Shown: positions 26,189 to 34,737 of the stretch, piece by piece | Position numbering within the stretch: position 1 is the stretch's first letter | Layout of the letters: each line of letters starts with the position of its first letter | Position numbers and translations under genes: made by a program | Source: Idiomarina sp. PL1-037 | GTDB lineage: Bacteria; Pseudomonadota; Gammaproteobacteria; Enterobacterales; Alteromonadaceae | Assembly: GCF_034422975.1 (NCBI RefSeq) | Contig: NZ_CP139873.1 | Location: 1,612,001 to 1,676,000 of the forward strand | Length of the DNA: 64,000 nt | Direction of reading: 5' to 3' | Notes under the pieces: model-generated | Databases searched by the model: none | The model's input: the letters and a program-made list of their open reading frames with translations, nothing else | Told to the model about the DNA's origin: nothing

Positions 26189-26999
26189 CCTGCTGAGCCA
26201 CTATCAGTTGTTTCAATTCGCGAATTTCCTGTTGCAGATCGGTAATCGACGGTTCTTTTTCCACACCGTTTTCATCCAAGCCTTCCTGAGCAAGTTCAAT
26301 TTTCCGACTCTCTTTATCCATGACATTAATCACAATACCAATAACCATATTTAAGAACGCAAAAGCCGTCAGGAAAATAAAGGTCATGTAGTAAATCCAG
26401 CTCCAGCCATACACTTCCATGGTTTCGTACTGAATGTCAGTCCAGTCTTCAAAGGTCATCACCCTGAACAGCGTAAGCATTGAAGTGGCAATGTTATCCC
26501 ATAAAAATGGATTGATATCGGCGAATAAATAACTGCCTACCGCAGCGTAAATATAGAAGATGATAAACATCAGAAGCACAACATAGCCCATCTGCGGAAG
26601 CGCTTTTAATAAAGAGTTTATTAAGGTTCTCAATTCCGGAATAATGGATATCATCCGCAGTACCCGGAAAATCCTCACTAAACGCGCCAGCAAAGCCAGT
26701 TCCGAGTCATTAATTGGAATAAGACTGACCAGCACGACCAGAGTATCAAACACATTCCAGCCGTCTTTGAAAAACGCTTTTTTATTGTCTTCAGCAATGA
26801 AACGGATGGTTATTTCAATTAAGAAAAACAAGGTAATAAAAAGGTCCAGACCGAAGGTCAGACTGTTAGCAAAGGCTGGTAATTCGTATGTTTTTGCGCC
26901 AATTTCTAATGCCGAAATAATGATGACGGCAACCACCAGCGCTTCAAATATTTTGTTACTTTTAAGGTGAAATAACTGCTTTTTTATTTTTTCGTACAT
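26172..26999 (-). CDS. Voltage-gated cation channel, BacNav-like
   Basis: This 275-residue protein has the single-domain six-helix plan of bacterial Na+ channels, which assemble as tetramers. S4 carries regularly spaced arginines ('LLARLVRIFRVLRMIS', four Arg every third residue). The pore has 'TLFRVMTFEDWTD', the selectivity-filter region, then S6 ('LTAFAFLNMVIGIVINVM'). The C-terminal helix ('SITDLQQEIRELKQLIVAQ') looks like the coiled coil that holds the tetramer. The filter is more acidic than the TLESW form of NaChBac and NavAb, so ion choice is uncertain. ATG 26999 was chosen because a longer frame runs back through uppP; no good SD is visible. Confidence 0.87.
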   Translation of the reverse strand: MYEKIKKQLFHLKSNKIFEALVVAVIIISALEIGAKTYELPAFANSLTFGLDLFITLFFLIEITIRFIAEDNKKAFFKDGWNVFDTLVVLVSLIPINDSELALLARLVRIFRVLRMISIIPELRTLINSLLKALPQMGYVVLLMFIIFYIYAAVGSYLFADINPFLWDNIATSMLTLFRVMTFEDWTDIQYETMEVYGWSWIYYMTFIFLTAFAFLNMVIGIVINVMDKESRKIELAQEGLDENGVEKEPSITDLQQEIRELKQLIVAQQDAERK

Positions 27000-27010
27000 A
27001 AAGTAACAAC

Positions 27011-27808
27011 TCAGAAGAACAGTAAGTACAAGACAACCGCTAAGACTAGACGGTAGATAACGTAAGGCCACATACCGAACGCATTTAGCCACTTAAGGAA
27101 GAAGTGAATAGCCGTAATGGCGGTTAAAAAGGACACTATGCCGCCAACCAGAAAACCTAACCAATCTACCGCTATAGACTCTGAAGCTATGGTTAATAAT
27201 TTGACCAAAGCCGCCGCAGTCGTAATTGGAATGGCCATAAAAAATGAAAACTTCGAGGCCGACTCCCTGTTAAGACCTAAAAATAACCCGGCGGTTATCG
27301 TTGCTCCAGATCGTGAGGTTCCCGGAATAAGTGCCAAAGCCTGAGCAAGACCGACAATAATCGCGTCTTTAAAACCAATATCCTGCAAAGTCCGGCTGCC
27401 CCGCGCAAAACGATCTGCGACCGCTAACAGCACGGCGAACACAACTGTAGTGGTGATGATAACACCCACAGCTCTTAGTGCGGTGTCTATGTAATCCAGT
27501 AACAGTATTCCGGCGATACAGGCGGGGATAGTTCCAACAACAACGGCCCAGCCCAACCGGCTTTGTCCAACATGCTGGCGTGCAGCAATAGAACGAAGTC
27601 CGTCAACAAAGAGTTCACTGACATCTTTGCGAAAATACAAAATTACGGCGAGCAAGGTACCTACATGAACGGCAAGATCAAAGCCTACGCCCTGATCGTG
27701 CCAGCCAGTAAGTATCGGCATTAAAATTAAGTGAGCAGAGCTGGAGATTGGAAGAAATTCGGTTATTCCCTGAATAATCCCCAGGATGATCGACTGTAAG
27801 AAATCCAT
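27011..27808 (-). CDS. uppP: Undecaprenyl-diphosphatase UppP (BacA)
   Basis: UppP removes a phosphate from undecaprenyl diphosphate at the inner membrane so that the lipid carrier can be reused in wall synthesis; overproduction gives bacitracin resistance. The 265 residues show both catalytic motifs: 'GITEFLPISSSAHLIL' (Glu-rich region, about 15-30) and 'PGTSRSGATITAGLFLGL' (about 160-178). Eight or so membrane helices are predicted, as usual. It begins a minus-strand run (uppP, channel, ygjP-like, gloA). A 12-of-13-bp hairpin ends 4 bases before the start codon and may control translation. Confidence 0.95.
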   Translation of the reverse strand: MDFLQSIILGIIQGITEFLPISSSAHLILMPILTGWHDQGVGFDLAVHVGTLLAVILYFRKDVSELFVDGLRSIAARQHVGQSRLGWAVVVGTIPACIAGILLLDYIDTALRAVGVIITTTVVFAVLLAVADRFARGSRTLQDIGFKDAIIVGLAQALALIPGTSRSGATITAGLFLGLNRESASKFSFFMAIPITTAAALVKLLTIASESIAVDWLGFLVGGIVSFLTAITAIHFFLKWLNAFGMWPYVIYRLVLAVVLYLLFF

Positions 27809-27812
27809 TAAA

Positions 27813-27852
27813 AATGCTCGCTTTCATTCTGCTCAAATAGAAAGTGAGCATT
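27813..27852 (-). promoter_or_regulatory. Hairpin immediately upstream of the uppP start
   Basis: On the minus strand AATGCTCACTTTC (27852 down to 27840) can pair with GAAAGCGAGCATT (27825 down to 27813), 12 of 13 positions, with a 14-base loop. The 3' arm contains the only purine-rich stretch (GAAAGCGAG) that could serve as Shine-Dalgarno, and T residues then lead into the ATG at 27808. It could sequester the ribosome site or act as a terminator-like attenuator. Confidence 0.5.
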
Positions 27853-28093
27853 ATAGGCAGTTTCGTCCTCAGAACGAAAGTAACATTAAGCGATTAGGCT
27901 TCACATTTGCCTTCACCAAACTTCACTACCTGTGGCTGAGACATTTCGTAACCAGACGACTGTTCGGTGACTTCAAAGGAGGTTGCTTTTGCCCCCTACA
28001 CTCATTCTCGAAGCAACAAAAAGAGCCGATATCCTTGTCAGAGTCTCTTCAGCTATAGTTTATGCGTTCAAAAAAACTGCTATTTACACATTG
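27853..28093. other. Gap between lysC and uppP without a supported gene
   Basis: About 240 bases follow the lysC stop on the minus strand. A weak stem with AAGAG/CTCTT runs into TTTTTG near 28020 and might end lysC transcripts. A 6-bp repeat TTTCGT/ACGAAA lies near 27862-27880. I see no convincing ORF, RNA gene or promoter. Confidence 0.4.
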
Positions 28094-29434
28094 TTAACCC
28101 AATATTCTGTCATGCAAAGTGCGAATGACATTCTCACCTTCACTGTCTGCGACAAGGAAGCACAAATTATGTTCGCTGGCTCCCTGACATATTAACCTCA
28201 CTGCATAATCATTAACACTGTTAAACGTTAGCTGGCTAATGTGTGCGTCGCGCCCAATACCGTTACCAATAATAGCAACCAGAGATAACCCTGTTTCCAC
28301 TTCCACCCGGCAAAACTGCTCCAATTCTTCCAGGGCTGCGGCGGGTAGTAAAGCCTGTCCATTTGCAACGCTGCCGCCTTCATCCAGAGTTAACGCAATG
28401 CTCACTTCTGAAGTGGTAACCAAATCAACACTCACGTTATACCGAGCCAGTATTTCAAAAAGCCTCGCCAGGAAGCCGCTTGCGTGCAGCATATTCAAAC
28501 TATGAATTGTCACTAAGGTCTGATCACGGCGCAGTGCAACCGCGCGAACATCAGGTCGGCTTGTCGGGCTGGCAGAAATATAAGTTCCGCCAGCAAGCGC
28601 GTCCTGACTGTTGCCAATAAAGACGCGAATGTCGTTCTTTATTGCCGGAGCCAGGCTTGAGGGGTGCAATATTTTAGCGCCAAAGGTTGCCAGCTCTGCC
28701 GCTTCAGAAAAGCTCATTTCCGCGATAGCACGTGCGCTGGCACAAACTCTTGGGTCGGTAGTATAAATGCCGGCAACATCGGTCCAAATTTGTAAATCAG
28801 TTGCATTAAAGCCTGCCGCTAAAAGTGCGGCGCTGTAATCACTCCCGCCGCGGCCCAGAGTCGTTGTCTGGTCATTTTCGTCAGAACCAATAAACCCCTG
28901 AGTTACCCACACGCCGTCGGATTCAAGTTTTTGTTTCTGCTCCAGACAGTGAGATTTGGTGGTAACTTCATCCGGTTGAGCGCGACCAAAATCACTGTTG
29001 GTTTTAAGTAGTTGCCGGGCATCGAGAGTACTGGAGCGCAGTCCCTGTTCAACAAGTAGTGAAGAAAATAGCAGACTGGAACAACGCTCACCAAAGCTCA
29101 GCAGTTCATCCCGCCATGAAGCTCGGCCTACCGTAGTTTTTTGGCAATGAAGAGCGAGTTTATGGTGCAGCTGCTCTAATGATTTTTTCACCTGATTGGC
29201 ATTTTTGAGCTTTTTTTGAATAGCGTAATGAATCTGGTATATCTCATTTAATCGCTTTTCTACTTGCCTTCCCTGCAGGTCTGCTATCGCGACTAAACGA
29301 TTAGTTACACCGGCACAGGCACTGACAACCACCAGACGGATAGATGAGTTACTTTGAATAATTTCAGCACAGCGGAGCATTGAAGCGTAATCAGCGACGC
29401 TTGTACCTCCGAACTTTGAAACGATAAAAGTCAC
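28094..29434 (-). CDS. lysC: Lysine-sensitive aspartokinase LysC
   Basis: LysC phosphorylates aspartate, the first step towards lysine, diaminopimelate, threonine and methionine. The 446 residues match E. coli AKIII (449). The kinase domain begins with 'VSKFGGTSVADYASM' (KFGGTS motif) and includes 'TTLGRGGSDYSAALLAA' and 'WTDVAGIYTTDPR'; two ACT domains fill about 300-446. No homoserine-dehydrogenase part. The start is GTG at 29434: GGGAG lies 6 bases before it and the family begins there; upstream in-frame sequence belongs to the leader. A lysine riboswitch precedes it and its last hairpin covers the GGGAG, so translation should fall when lysine is high. Confidence 0.95.
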   Translation of the reverse strand: MTFIVSKFGGTSVADYASMLRCAEIIQSNSSIRLVVVSACAGVTNRLVAIADLQGRQVEKRLNEIYQIHYAIQKKLKNANQVKKSLEQLHHKLALHCQKTTVGRASWRDELLSFGERCSSLLFSSLLVEQGLRSSTLDARQLLKTNSDFGRAQPDEVTTKSHCLEQKQKLESDGVWVTQGFIGSDENDQTTTLGRGGSDYSAALLAAGFNATDLQIWTDVAGIYTTDPRVCASARAIAEMSFSEAAELATFGAKILHPSSLAPAIKNDIRVFIGNSQDALAGGTYISASPTSRPDVRAVALRRDQTLVTIHSLNMLHASGFLARLFEILARYNVSVDLVTTSEVSIALTLDEGGSVANGQALLPAAALEELEQFCRVEVETGLSLVAIIGNGIGRDAHISQLTFNSVNDYAVRLICQGASEHNLCFLVADSEGENVIRTLHDRILG

Positions 29435-29438
29435 AGTT

Positions 29439-29471
29439 TTCTCCCGAACAAAACAAAAAGTGTTCGGAGAA
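29439..29471 (-). promoter_or_regulatory. SD-sequestering hairpin of the lysC leader
   Basis: On the minus strand TTCTCCGAACA (29471 to 29461) pairs with TGTTCGGGAGAA (29450 to 29439), with a single bulged base. The second arm contains the lysC Shine-Dalgarno GGGAG. The UCUCC of the first arm could alternatively pair with GGAGA at the 3' side of the aptamer (29540-29545 region), giving an on/off switch at translation. Confidence 0.75.
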
Positions 29472-29530
29472 CTTAGGCTTTGCAGAAAGATATTAGCGGC
29501 TGTATATAGCCACCAAAGCGGGATGCAAAC

Positions 29531-29703
29531 ACCAGAAGCTCTCCACCTTAAAGGTGACAGTTGCGGGTGTTCAAACCCTGCAACCGGCAACATTGCGCCA
29601 AAATGACAATATTACCTCGGCGTGACATCCCCTCTCTTTCGACTTAAATCTGGCTTTGGCGGCCTAAGTTCAAAAATCCCTGATGTACGCACCTCTTCTC
29701 GGT
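29531..29703 (-). ncRNA. Lysine riboswitch (L box) aptamer
   Basis: This 173-base leader segment lies upstream of lysC. P1 pairs ACC(G)AGAAG at the 5' end with CTTCTGGT at the 3' end. Next to P1 is AGAAGAGGTGCGT, matching the AGAAGAGGCGCGT I recall from the E. coli lysC leader. Further on come GGGGATG, then CGCCGAGGTAAT and GGTGGAGAGCTTCTGG, again the same blocks in the same order. Size is typical (about 175). Lysine binding should stabilise P1 and leave the SD hairpin downstream free to form. Confidence 0.93.
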
Positions 29704-29707
29704 CTGA

Positions 29708-29737
29708 ATTAGACCACGCCAAATAAAGCGCGGTCAA
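29708..29737 (-). promoter_or_regulatory. Sigma-70 promoter of lysC
   Basis: On the minus strand TTGACC (29737-29732) and TCTAAT (29713-29708) are 18 bases apart, each one mismatch from consensus. Transcription would begin near 29701, right at the 5' foot of riboswitch P1. It lies just after the adh stop (29750). Confidence 0.8.
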
Positions 29738-29749
29738 TTCATTTGCAGT

Positions 29750-30799
29750 TTAAGACTGCTTTAATGTGTCCATATCGATAACGAAACGGTATTTCACATC
29801 GCCTTTTTTCATACGTACAAAAGCTTCGTTAATATTCTGGATATCAAGCATTTCGACATCACAGTGGATGTTGTGCTCCGCACAGAAATCCAGCATTTCC
29901 TGAGTTTCAGGAATACCGCCAATTAAAGAGCCTGCCAATACGCGGCGCTTCATTACCAGTGCTCCGGCTTGCAACGCTGGGTCAACCGGTTCCAGTAAAC
30001 CGACCAGAATATGAGTGCCATCAACTTTAAGACAGTTAATATAAGGGTTTAAATCATGTTGCACCGGTACAGTATCCAACAAGAAATCAAACGTCTCAGC
30101 GGCCGCTTCCATTTGCTCATCGTCGGTTGAGATGATGACATTGTCTGCACCTTGTCGTTTTGCTTCAGCAACTTTACTTTCCGAACGAGTAAAAATAGTG
30201 ACTTCGGCGCCCATAGCTTTGGCGAACTTGACGCCCATGTGACCCAGGCCACCCATACCAATAACACCCACTTTATGCCCTTCTTTCACACCAAAGTGAC
30301 GCAGCGGAGAATAAGTTGTAATGCCAGCACACAATAATGGCGCTGCTTTTGCCGGGTCGAGTTTTTCCGGTACTCGCACCACGAAACGATCACTGACCAC
30401 TATCTTTTCTGAATAGCCGCCGTAAGTCACACTTTTATCGTGCAAGTCTTCACCGTTGTAGGTTGGAACCATTCCGTTCAGGCAATACTGCTCCAGCCCC
30501 TGCTCACATGAAGAACACTCGCGACAAGAGTCGACCATACAACCCACTCCAACCGAGTCTCCTACTTTAAAGCCCTTCACATTATCGCCGACAGCCGTGA
30601 CTTTTCCGATAATCTCGTGCCCCGGCACAACCGGGTAAATCGTTCCGCCCCAGTCGTTTTCTGCATAATGAATATCGGTATGGCATACGCCACAGTATGT
30701 GATATCAATAGCAACATCGTCACTACGCAATTCACGACGCTCTATTGGATGAGGGGCTAACTCAGAAGTTTCTGATTGCGCGGCATAGGCTTTCGTCAT
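29750..30799 (-). CDS. Zinc-dependent NAD(P) alcohol dehydrogenase (YahK/CAD type)
   Basis: This 349-residue MDR-family enzyme reduces aldehydes or oxidises alcohols. Catalytic zinc ligands are in 'YCGVCHTDIHYAE' and 'VPGHEIIGKVTAVG'; the structural zinc has four cysteines in 'CMVDSCRECSSCEQGLEQYC'. The cofactor site is 'GMGGLGHMGVKFAKAMGAE', followed by 'FTRSESK', whose Ser-Arg type residues favour NADPH as in YahK and cinnamyl-alcohol dehydrogenases. Cytoplasmic. TTGTTGCTCC lies upstream; GGAG in the minus strand precedes the ATG. It is a single gene, separated from lysC by that gene's promoter. Confidence 0.92.
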   Translation of the reverse strand: MTKAYAAQSETSELAPHPIERRELRSDDVAIDITYCGVCHTDIHYAENDWGGTIYPVVPGHEIIGKVTAVGDNVKGFKVGDSVGVGCMVDSCRECSSCEQGLEQYCLNGMVPTYNGEDLHDKSVTYGGYSEKIVVSDRFVVRVPEKLDPAKAAPLLCAGITTYSPLRHFGVKEGHKVGVIGMGGLGHMGVKFAKAMGAEVTIFTRSESKVAEAKRQGADNVIISTDDEQMEAAAETFDFLLDTVPVQHDLNPYINCLKVDGTHILVGLLEPVDPALQAGALVMKRRVLAGSLIGGIPETQEMLDFCAEHNIHCDVEMLDIQNINEAFVRMKKGDVKYRFVIDMDTLKQS

Positions 30800-30935
30800 T
30801 TGTTGCTCCTTTAATTTGATTTATCACACTAATGTACTCATCAATTCATTTTTTAGATTGTAGTCCTTTTGAGTTATTGCAACCCAGTCAGGGACAACAT
30901 ACCATTCAAAAATGCTGTTCAATAATTGAAGACCT

Positions 30936-33848
30936 ATGAAGTATCACTTTTCCTTACTGCTGGTTGCCCTGTTTCTGTCTCTGAAAGTGTCAGTGGCGAC
31001 AGCTTTTGTTGATGAAAATAGTGCAGAAAATGAAAAACGTCCACTGAGCGACTATTTGATTCGACACTGGGAAACCCGCGACGGTTTGCCTCACAACTCT
31101 ATTAACGAAATTATTCAAGATGATAAAGGCTATTTGTGGTTTGCAACCTGGCAGGGACCTACCCGTTTTAATGGTCGTCGCTTTGATATCTACGATAATT
31201 TACGCGAGACCGGGTTACCCGATATAGGTATGTACACCTTAGCTTATAGCCCTTGCGATGGCAGCGTATACGTTGCCGGTAACCGAGGCGGCATAGCCCG
31301 TTTTTATGATGGCCATTGGCAAACACTTCAGTCAGCACCGCCTTTTGTTAACGATTTAGCCATTGATAGCAACTGTAACCTCTGGGTCTCGACTGCAACA
31401 CTGGGCATACTTGTTTATAAAAATAATGAGCGTATTGCCCAGTTCACCACCGAGCATGGTTTACATTCCACGTTCCTTTTTGACTCACTGGTCGATTCCA
31501 ACGGAAGCCTCTGGGCAGCAACCAATAAAGGTCTCCAGGTTAAAAAAGCGGGTAAGTCGAAGTTTATCGATATAACAACGATTCCAGAGGACGTTATTAT
31601 CACTTTATTCGAGCTAGACGATAACCATTTAATCGTCGGTACAGAGAAAGGCCTTTATAAACAGGTTAATGATACCGAGTTTGAAGCTTTTAAACCTGAA
31701 ATTGACAGCAGAATAAGTACTATTTTCCAGACTGCCGACAACCAAATCTGGCTAGGAACCTACCAGGACGGCTTGATAAGAATAAACCAGTCGGGTATCG
31801 AAAAATTCAGCACTGAACAGGGTTTACCGAATAATCACGTGCTCGACATTATTCAGGACAAAGAAAGCAGCGTTTGGGTGGCAACACACGGGGGCCTTGT
31901 GCAACTCAGAGACTCCTTATTTGCCTCTTATACGACTAAAGATGGGCTCACAGGAGACTATGTAAGAGCTGTAGCTGAGAATAAGAACGGAGAAATTATT
32001 GTCGGTTCAAGTGTTGGGGTGTCTGTTATTAATAAACTTGATATCGCCCCGCTGGCCGCGGACACCCTATTAAGCGATTTGTCCGTGTTATCTCTGGCTT
32101 ATGACGACGAACAAAACCTTTATATTGGCAGTTACACCGACGGTCTTTATATCTGGGACGGTGAAAAAGTTACCCAACATTTTACTAATGATGACTTGCT
32201 CCAATCAAATGAAGTGCGGCAAATTGCAATCGATGAGCAACTCGGAATTTTTCTAGCCACACCAAATGGCGTCACCCATTTGTATCAAAATACGCAAAGC
32301 ACTTGGGTATCGCAGAATATTCCTTTAGAAGATGCACTGTCTAATGACTTTGTTATGGCGCTGCATTTGGACAAGTACGAAACACTTTGGATAAGTTCCG
32401 GTAGTGGGGTCGCGCAAATAGACATTATTGCCGGCGATGAAGGCTTTAATTATCAAATTACGCCCCTTGATTTAACTCACCTTAATAATGCACAGCTGGC
32501 CTTTCATATTACTGAGCGAGGCGATTATGTGTGGCTGGCAACCGACCGCGGACTGATTGTTCACAATATCAATAAGGATAGCTGGCAGATTTTTAACCGT
32601 GATACCGGGCTTCCCTTCGATAATTTTATGTCCGTTGCCTTTGACGGCGATGGAAACCTTTGGCTTGGCTCAAGCCGGGGGCCGATCATGGTGGAACATG
32701 ACTCATTTACAGAGGTTTTAAATGGACAAGCAGACACGCTGGACTTTCAGCGTTATACCGAAGTTGATGGTCTTGAAAGTGCCCAAATTAATACCGGTGG
32801 CCCTTCAATTCTCGAGAGTTCCGATGGCCGCATCTGGCTGGCAACAAGTAAAGGCGTCTCTGTCGTTGACCCGAATACCATCACCAAAATTGGTAACCTC
32901 CCTCCGGAGGTCAATATTGAGTCGGTAAAAGCGGACAACAAAACCGTGATTTTTGGCGAAGAGTTGGGCGCAGATACTGACCGCATTGTATTTGAATTCG
33001 TTGCTCCCGGTTACCTTATGGCTGAGCACATTGATTATCAGGTACGCTTAGAAGGTTTTGATGAAGACTGGGTGGATAAAAACTCATTCAATTCGGTTGA
33101 ATACACGACTTTGCCAGCAGAAGACTATGTTTTTCAGGTAAGAGCAAGATACCCAGGAGGCCAGTGGAGCCAACCCGACTATTTTTCATTCCGACAGTCA
33201 GCTCATTTTTGGATGCAACCCTGGTTCTGGATTATTGCCTCTTTGATCACTGCCCTGTTGATTTTAATTATCGTTCGCGCGCGTCTTAATCAATACAACA
33301 AAACTCGTTTACAACTTGAACAAATGGTCAAAGAGAAAACCGCCGATTTAGAGACCATGGCTCGACAAGATCCTCTGACTAACCTGGGTAACCGCCGGGC
33401 GTTTGATGAGCACCTGCAACATGAACTGAATCGTTGTCGTCGCGACGGAACCTATCTAAGTCTGGCCATTCTTGATGTCGATTATTTTAAAGAAGTTAAT
33501 GACCGCTATTTGCATACTATCGGTGATAAAGTGCTTATTCGTCTGGCTGAAATTTTAAATGATGAAATAAGAGAGGTAGACTACGTTGCCCGCTGGGGGG
33601 GCGAAGAGTTTGCGGTCCTCATTACCAACTCTGAACTGGAAGTTGCCAGAGAAGCCAGTGAGAGAATGCGCGAGCGTATTGCCACAACCCGCTTTGACGA
33701 TTTAGTTGAGGATATGAAGATTACCGTTAGTATTGGTGTAGCAAGCAGCTACCACTATGCTGACCATTCAAGTTTACTCGTTGCTGCAGATAAAGCTCTG
33801 TACCAGGCCAAGAGTGAAGGCCGCAACCGCGTGGAGTCAAAACCATGA
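30936..33848 (+). CDS. Periplasmic beta-propeller sensor with GGDEF output
   Basis: This 970-residue protein probably makes c-di-GMP in response to an external signal. It has a signal peptide (MKYHFSLLLVALFLSL), then many Reg_prop repeats of two beta propellers (about 40-660; for example 'DGLPHNSINEIIQDDKGYLW'), a Y_Y_Y domain (about 680-755), one membrane helix (about 765-787, 'WFWIIASLITALLILIIV'), a short coiled coil and a GGDEF domain (about 805-970). The active site is GGEEF and an RxxD inhibitory site ('REVD') lies five residues before it, so both activity and product inhibition look intact. No EAL. The MBL gene overlaps its last 4 bases. The ligand is unknown. Confidence 0.9.
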   Translation: MKYHFSLLLVALFLSLKVSVATAFVDENSAENEKRPLSDYLIRHWETRDGLPHNSINEIIQDDKGYLWFATWQGPTRFNGRRFDIYDNLRETGLPDIGMYTLAYSPCDGSVYVAGNRGGIARFYDGHWQTLQSAPPFVNDLAIDSNCNLWVSTATLGILVYKNNERIAQFTTEHGLHSTFLFDSLVDSNGSLWAATNKGLQVKKAGKSKFIDITTIPEDVIITLFELDDNHLIVGTEKGLYKQVNDTEFEAFKPEIDSRISTIFQTADNQIWLGTYQDGLIRINQSGIEKFSTEQGLPNNHVLDIIQDKESSVWVATHGGLVQLRDSLFASYTTKDGLTGDYVRAVAENKNGEIIVGSSVGVSVINKLDIAPLAADTLLSDLSVLSLAYDDEQNLYIGSYTDGLYIWDGEKVTQHFTNDDLLQSNEVRQIAIDEQLGIFLATPNGVTHLYQNTQSTWVSQNIPLEDALSNDFVMALHLDKYETLWISSGSGVAQIDIIAGDEGFNYQITPLDLTHLNNAQLAFHITERGDYVWLATDRGLIVHNINKDSWQIFNRDTGLPFDNFMSVAFDGDGNLWLGSSRGPIMVEHDSFTEVLNGQADTLDFQRYTEVDGLESAQINTGGPSILESSDGRIWLATSKGVSVVDPNTITKIGNLPPEVNIESVKADNKTVIFGEELGADTDRIVFEFVAPGYLMAEHIDYQVRLEGFDEDWVDKNSFNSVEYTTLPAEDYVFQVRARYPGGQWSQPDYFSFRQSAHFWMQPWFWIIASLITALLILIIVRARLNQYNKTRLQLEQMVKEKTADLETMARQDPLTNLGNRRAFDEHLQHELNRCRRDGTYLSLAILDVDYFKEVNDRYLHTIGDKVLIRLAEILNDEIREVDYVARWGGEEFAVLITNSELEVAREASERMRERIATTRFDDLVEDMKITVSIGVASSYHYADHSSLLVAADKALYQAKSEGRNRVESKP

Positions 33849-34720
33849 GTGAGGTAGAGAAAATTCAGATTGAGGCGTTTTTAGATAACGACAGCGAAAC
33901 TTTCAGCTATGTCGTTTACGATTCAGAAAGTAAAGACGCCATTGTTATTGATCCGGTACTCGACTTTGATTATGCCTCCGGGAAAACCTACACCGAAGGC
34001 GCTAACCGTATTATCGAGTTTGTTAAAGACAATAAGCTTAGTGTTGCATGGTTATTAGAAACTCACGCTCATGCAGATCACTTAAGCGCGGCACCTTATT
34101 TGAAAGAACATCTACGGGCACCTATTGCTATTGGTGAACACATTACAGAAGTGCAGAAAACGTTTAAGCAGGTTTATAACCTGGACAAAGAATTTCTCCC
34201 TAACGGAGAACATTTTGACAAACTTCTGCAAGATGGCGAGACCTTTCACCTAGGTTCAATGACAATTCGGGTGATACATACACCGGGACACACACCCGCA
34301 GATATTGCGTACGTAATTAATGAAAACAAAGTGTTTGTCGGCGACACACTTTTTAACCCCGATGTAGGCACAGCCAGATGTGATTTTCCGGGCGGCAGCG
34401 CGAGTACCCTGTACCGTTCTATTCAAAAATTGTTTGAACTGGAAGACACCACCGAAGTGTATATTTGCCACGACTACCCGCCGGAAGGACGTCAACATCA
34501 ATGCAAAACAACGATAGCGGACCAAAAACAAAATAACATTCACGTTGGCGGCAAAGCCACAGAAGCGCAGTTTGTGAAATGGCGTGAAGAACGCGACGCG
34601 ACACTGAATATGCCCCGACTCATTATTCCATCAATTCAGGTAAACATTCGCGCCGGACAGCTCCCGCCTGCAGAAGATAACGGTACTGTCTACCTGAAGG
34701 TTCCACTGAATCGCTTATAA
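33845..34720 (+). CDS. MBL-fold hydrolase, persulfide-dioxygenase-like
   Basis: This 291-residue cytoplasmic protein has the metallo-beta-lactamase fold. 'LLETHAHADHLSAAPYLKE' is the HxHxDH motif; 'HTPGHTPADIAYV' and 'VFVGDTLFNPDVGTARCDFPGG' supply the next His and Asp, and 'YICHDYPPEG' the last His. The single-iron ETHE1/BlhA group of persulfide dioxygenases has this pattern ('VGTARCDFPGG'), which differs from glyoxalase II. No rhodanese domain is attached. The ATG overlaps the sensor stop (ATGA), so it is translationally coupled to a GGDEF protein; the reason is unknown. Confidence 0.85.
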   Translation: MSEVEKIQIEAFLDNDSETFSYVVYDSESKDAIVIDPVLDFDYASGKTYTEGANRIIEFVKDNKLSVAWLLETHAHADHLSAAPYLKEHLRAPIAIGEHITEVQKTFKQVYNLDKEFLPNGEHFDKLLQDGETFHLGSMTIRVIHTPGHTPADIAYVINENKVFVGDTLFNPDVGTARCDFPGGSASTLYRSIQKLFELEDTTEVYICHDYPPEGRQHQCKTTIADQKQNNIHVGGKATEAQFVKWREERDATLNMPRLIIPSIQVNIRAGQLPPAEDNGTVYLKVPLNRL

Positions 34721-34737
34721 TTAATAGCAACTCTAAG

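Noticed and set aside
27975..28195. Plus-strand frame starting near AAAGGAGGT before lysC
   Set aside because: The Shine-Dalgarno is excellent, but the frame runs antisense into lysC, has no start ATG in place and its translation resembles no protein.
29560..29585. tRNA-like TTCAAACCC segment upstream of lysC
   Set aside because: No cloverleaf surrounds it; on the minus strand it is a stem of the lysine riboswitch.
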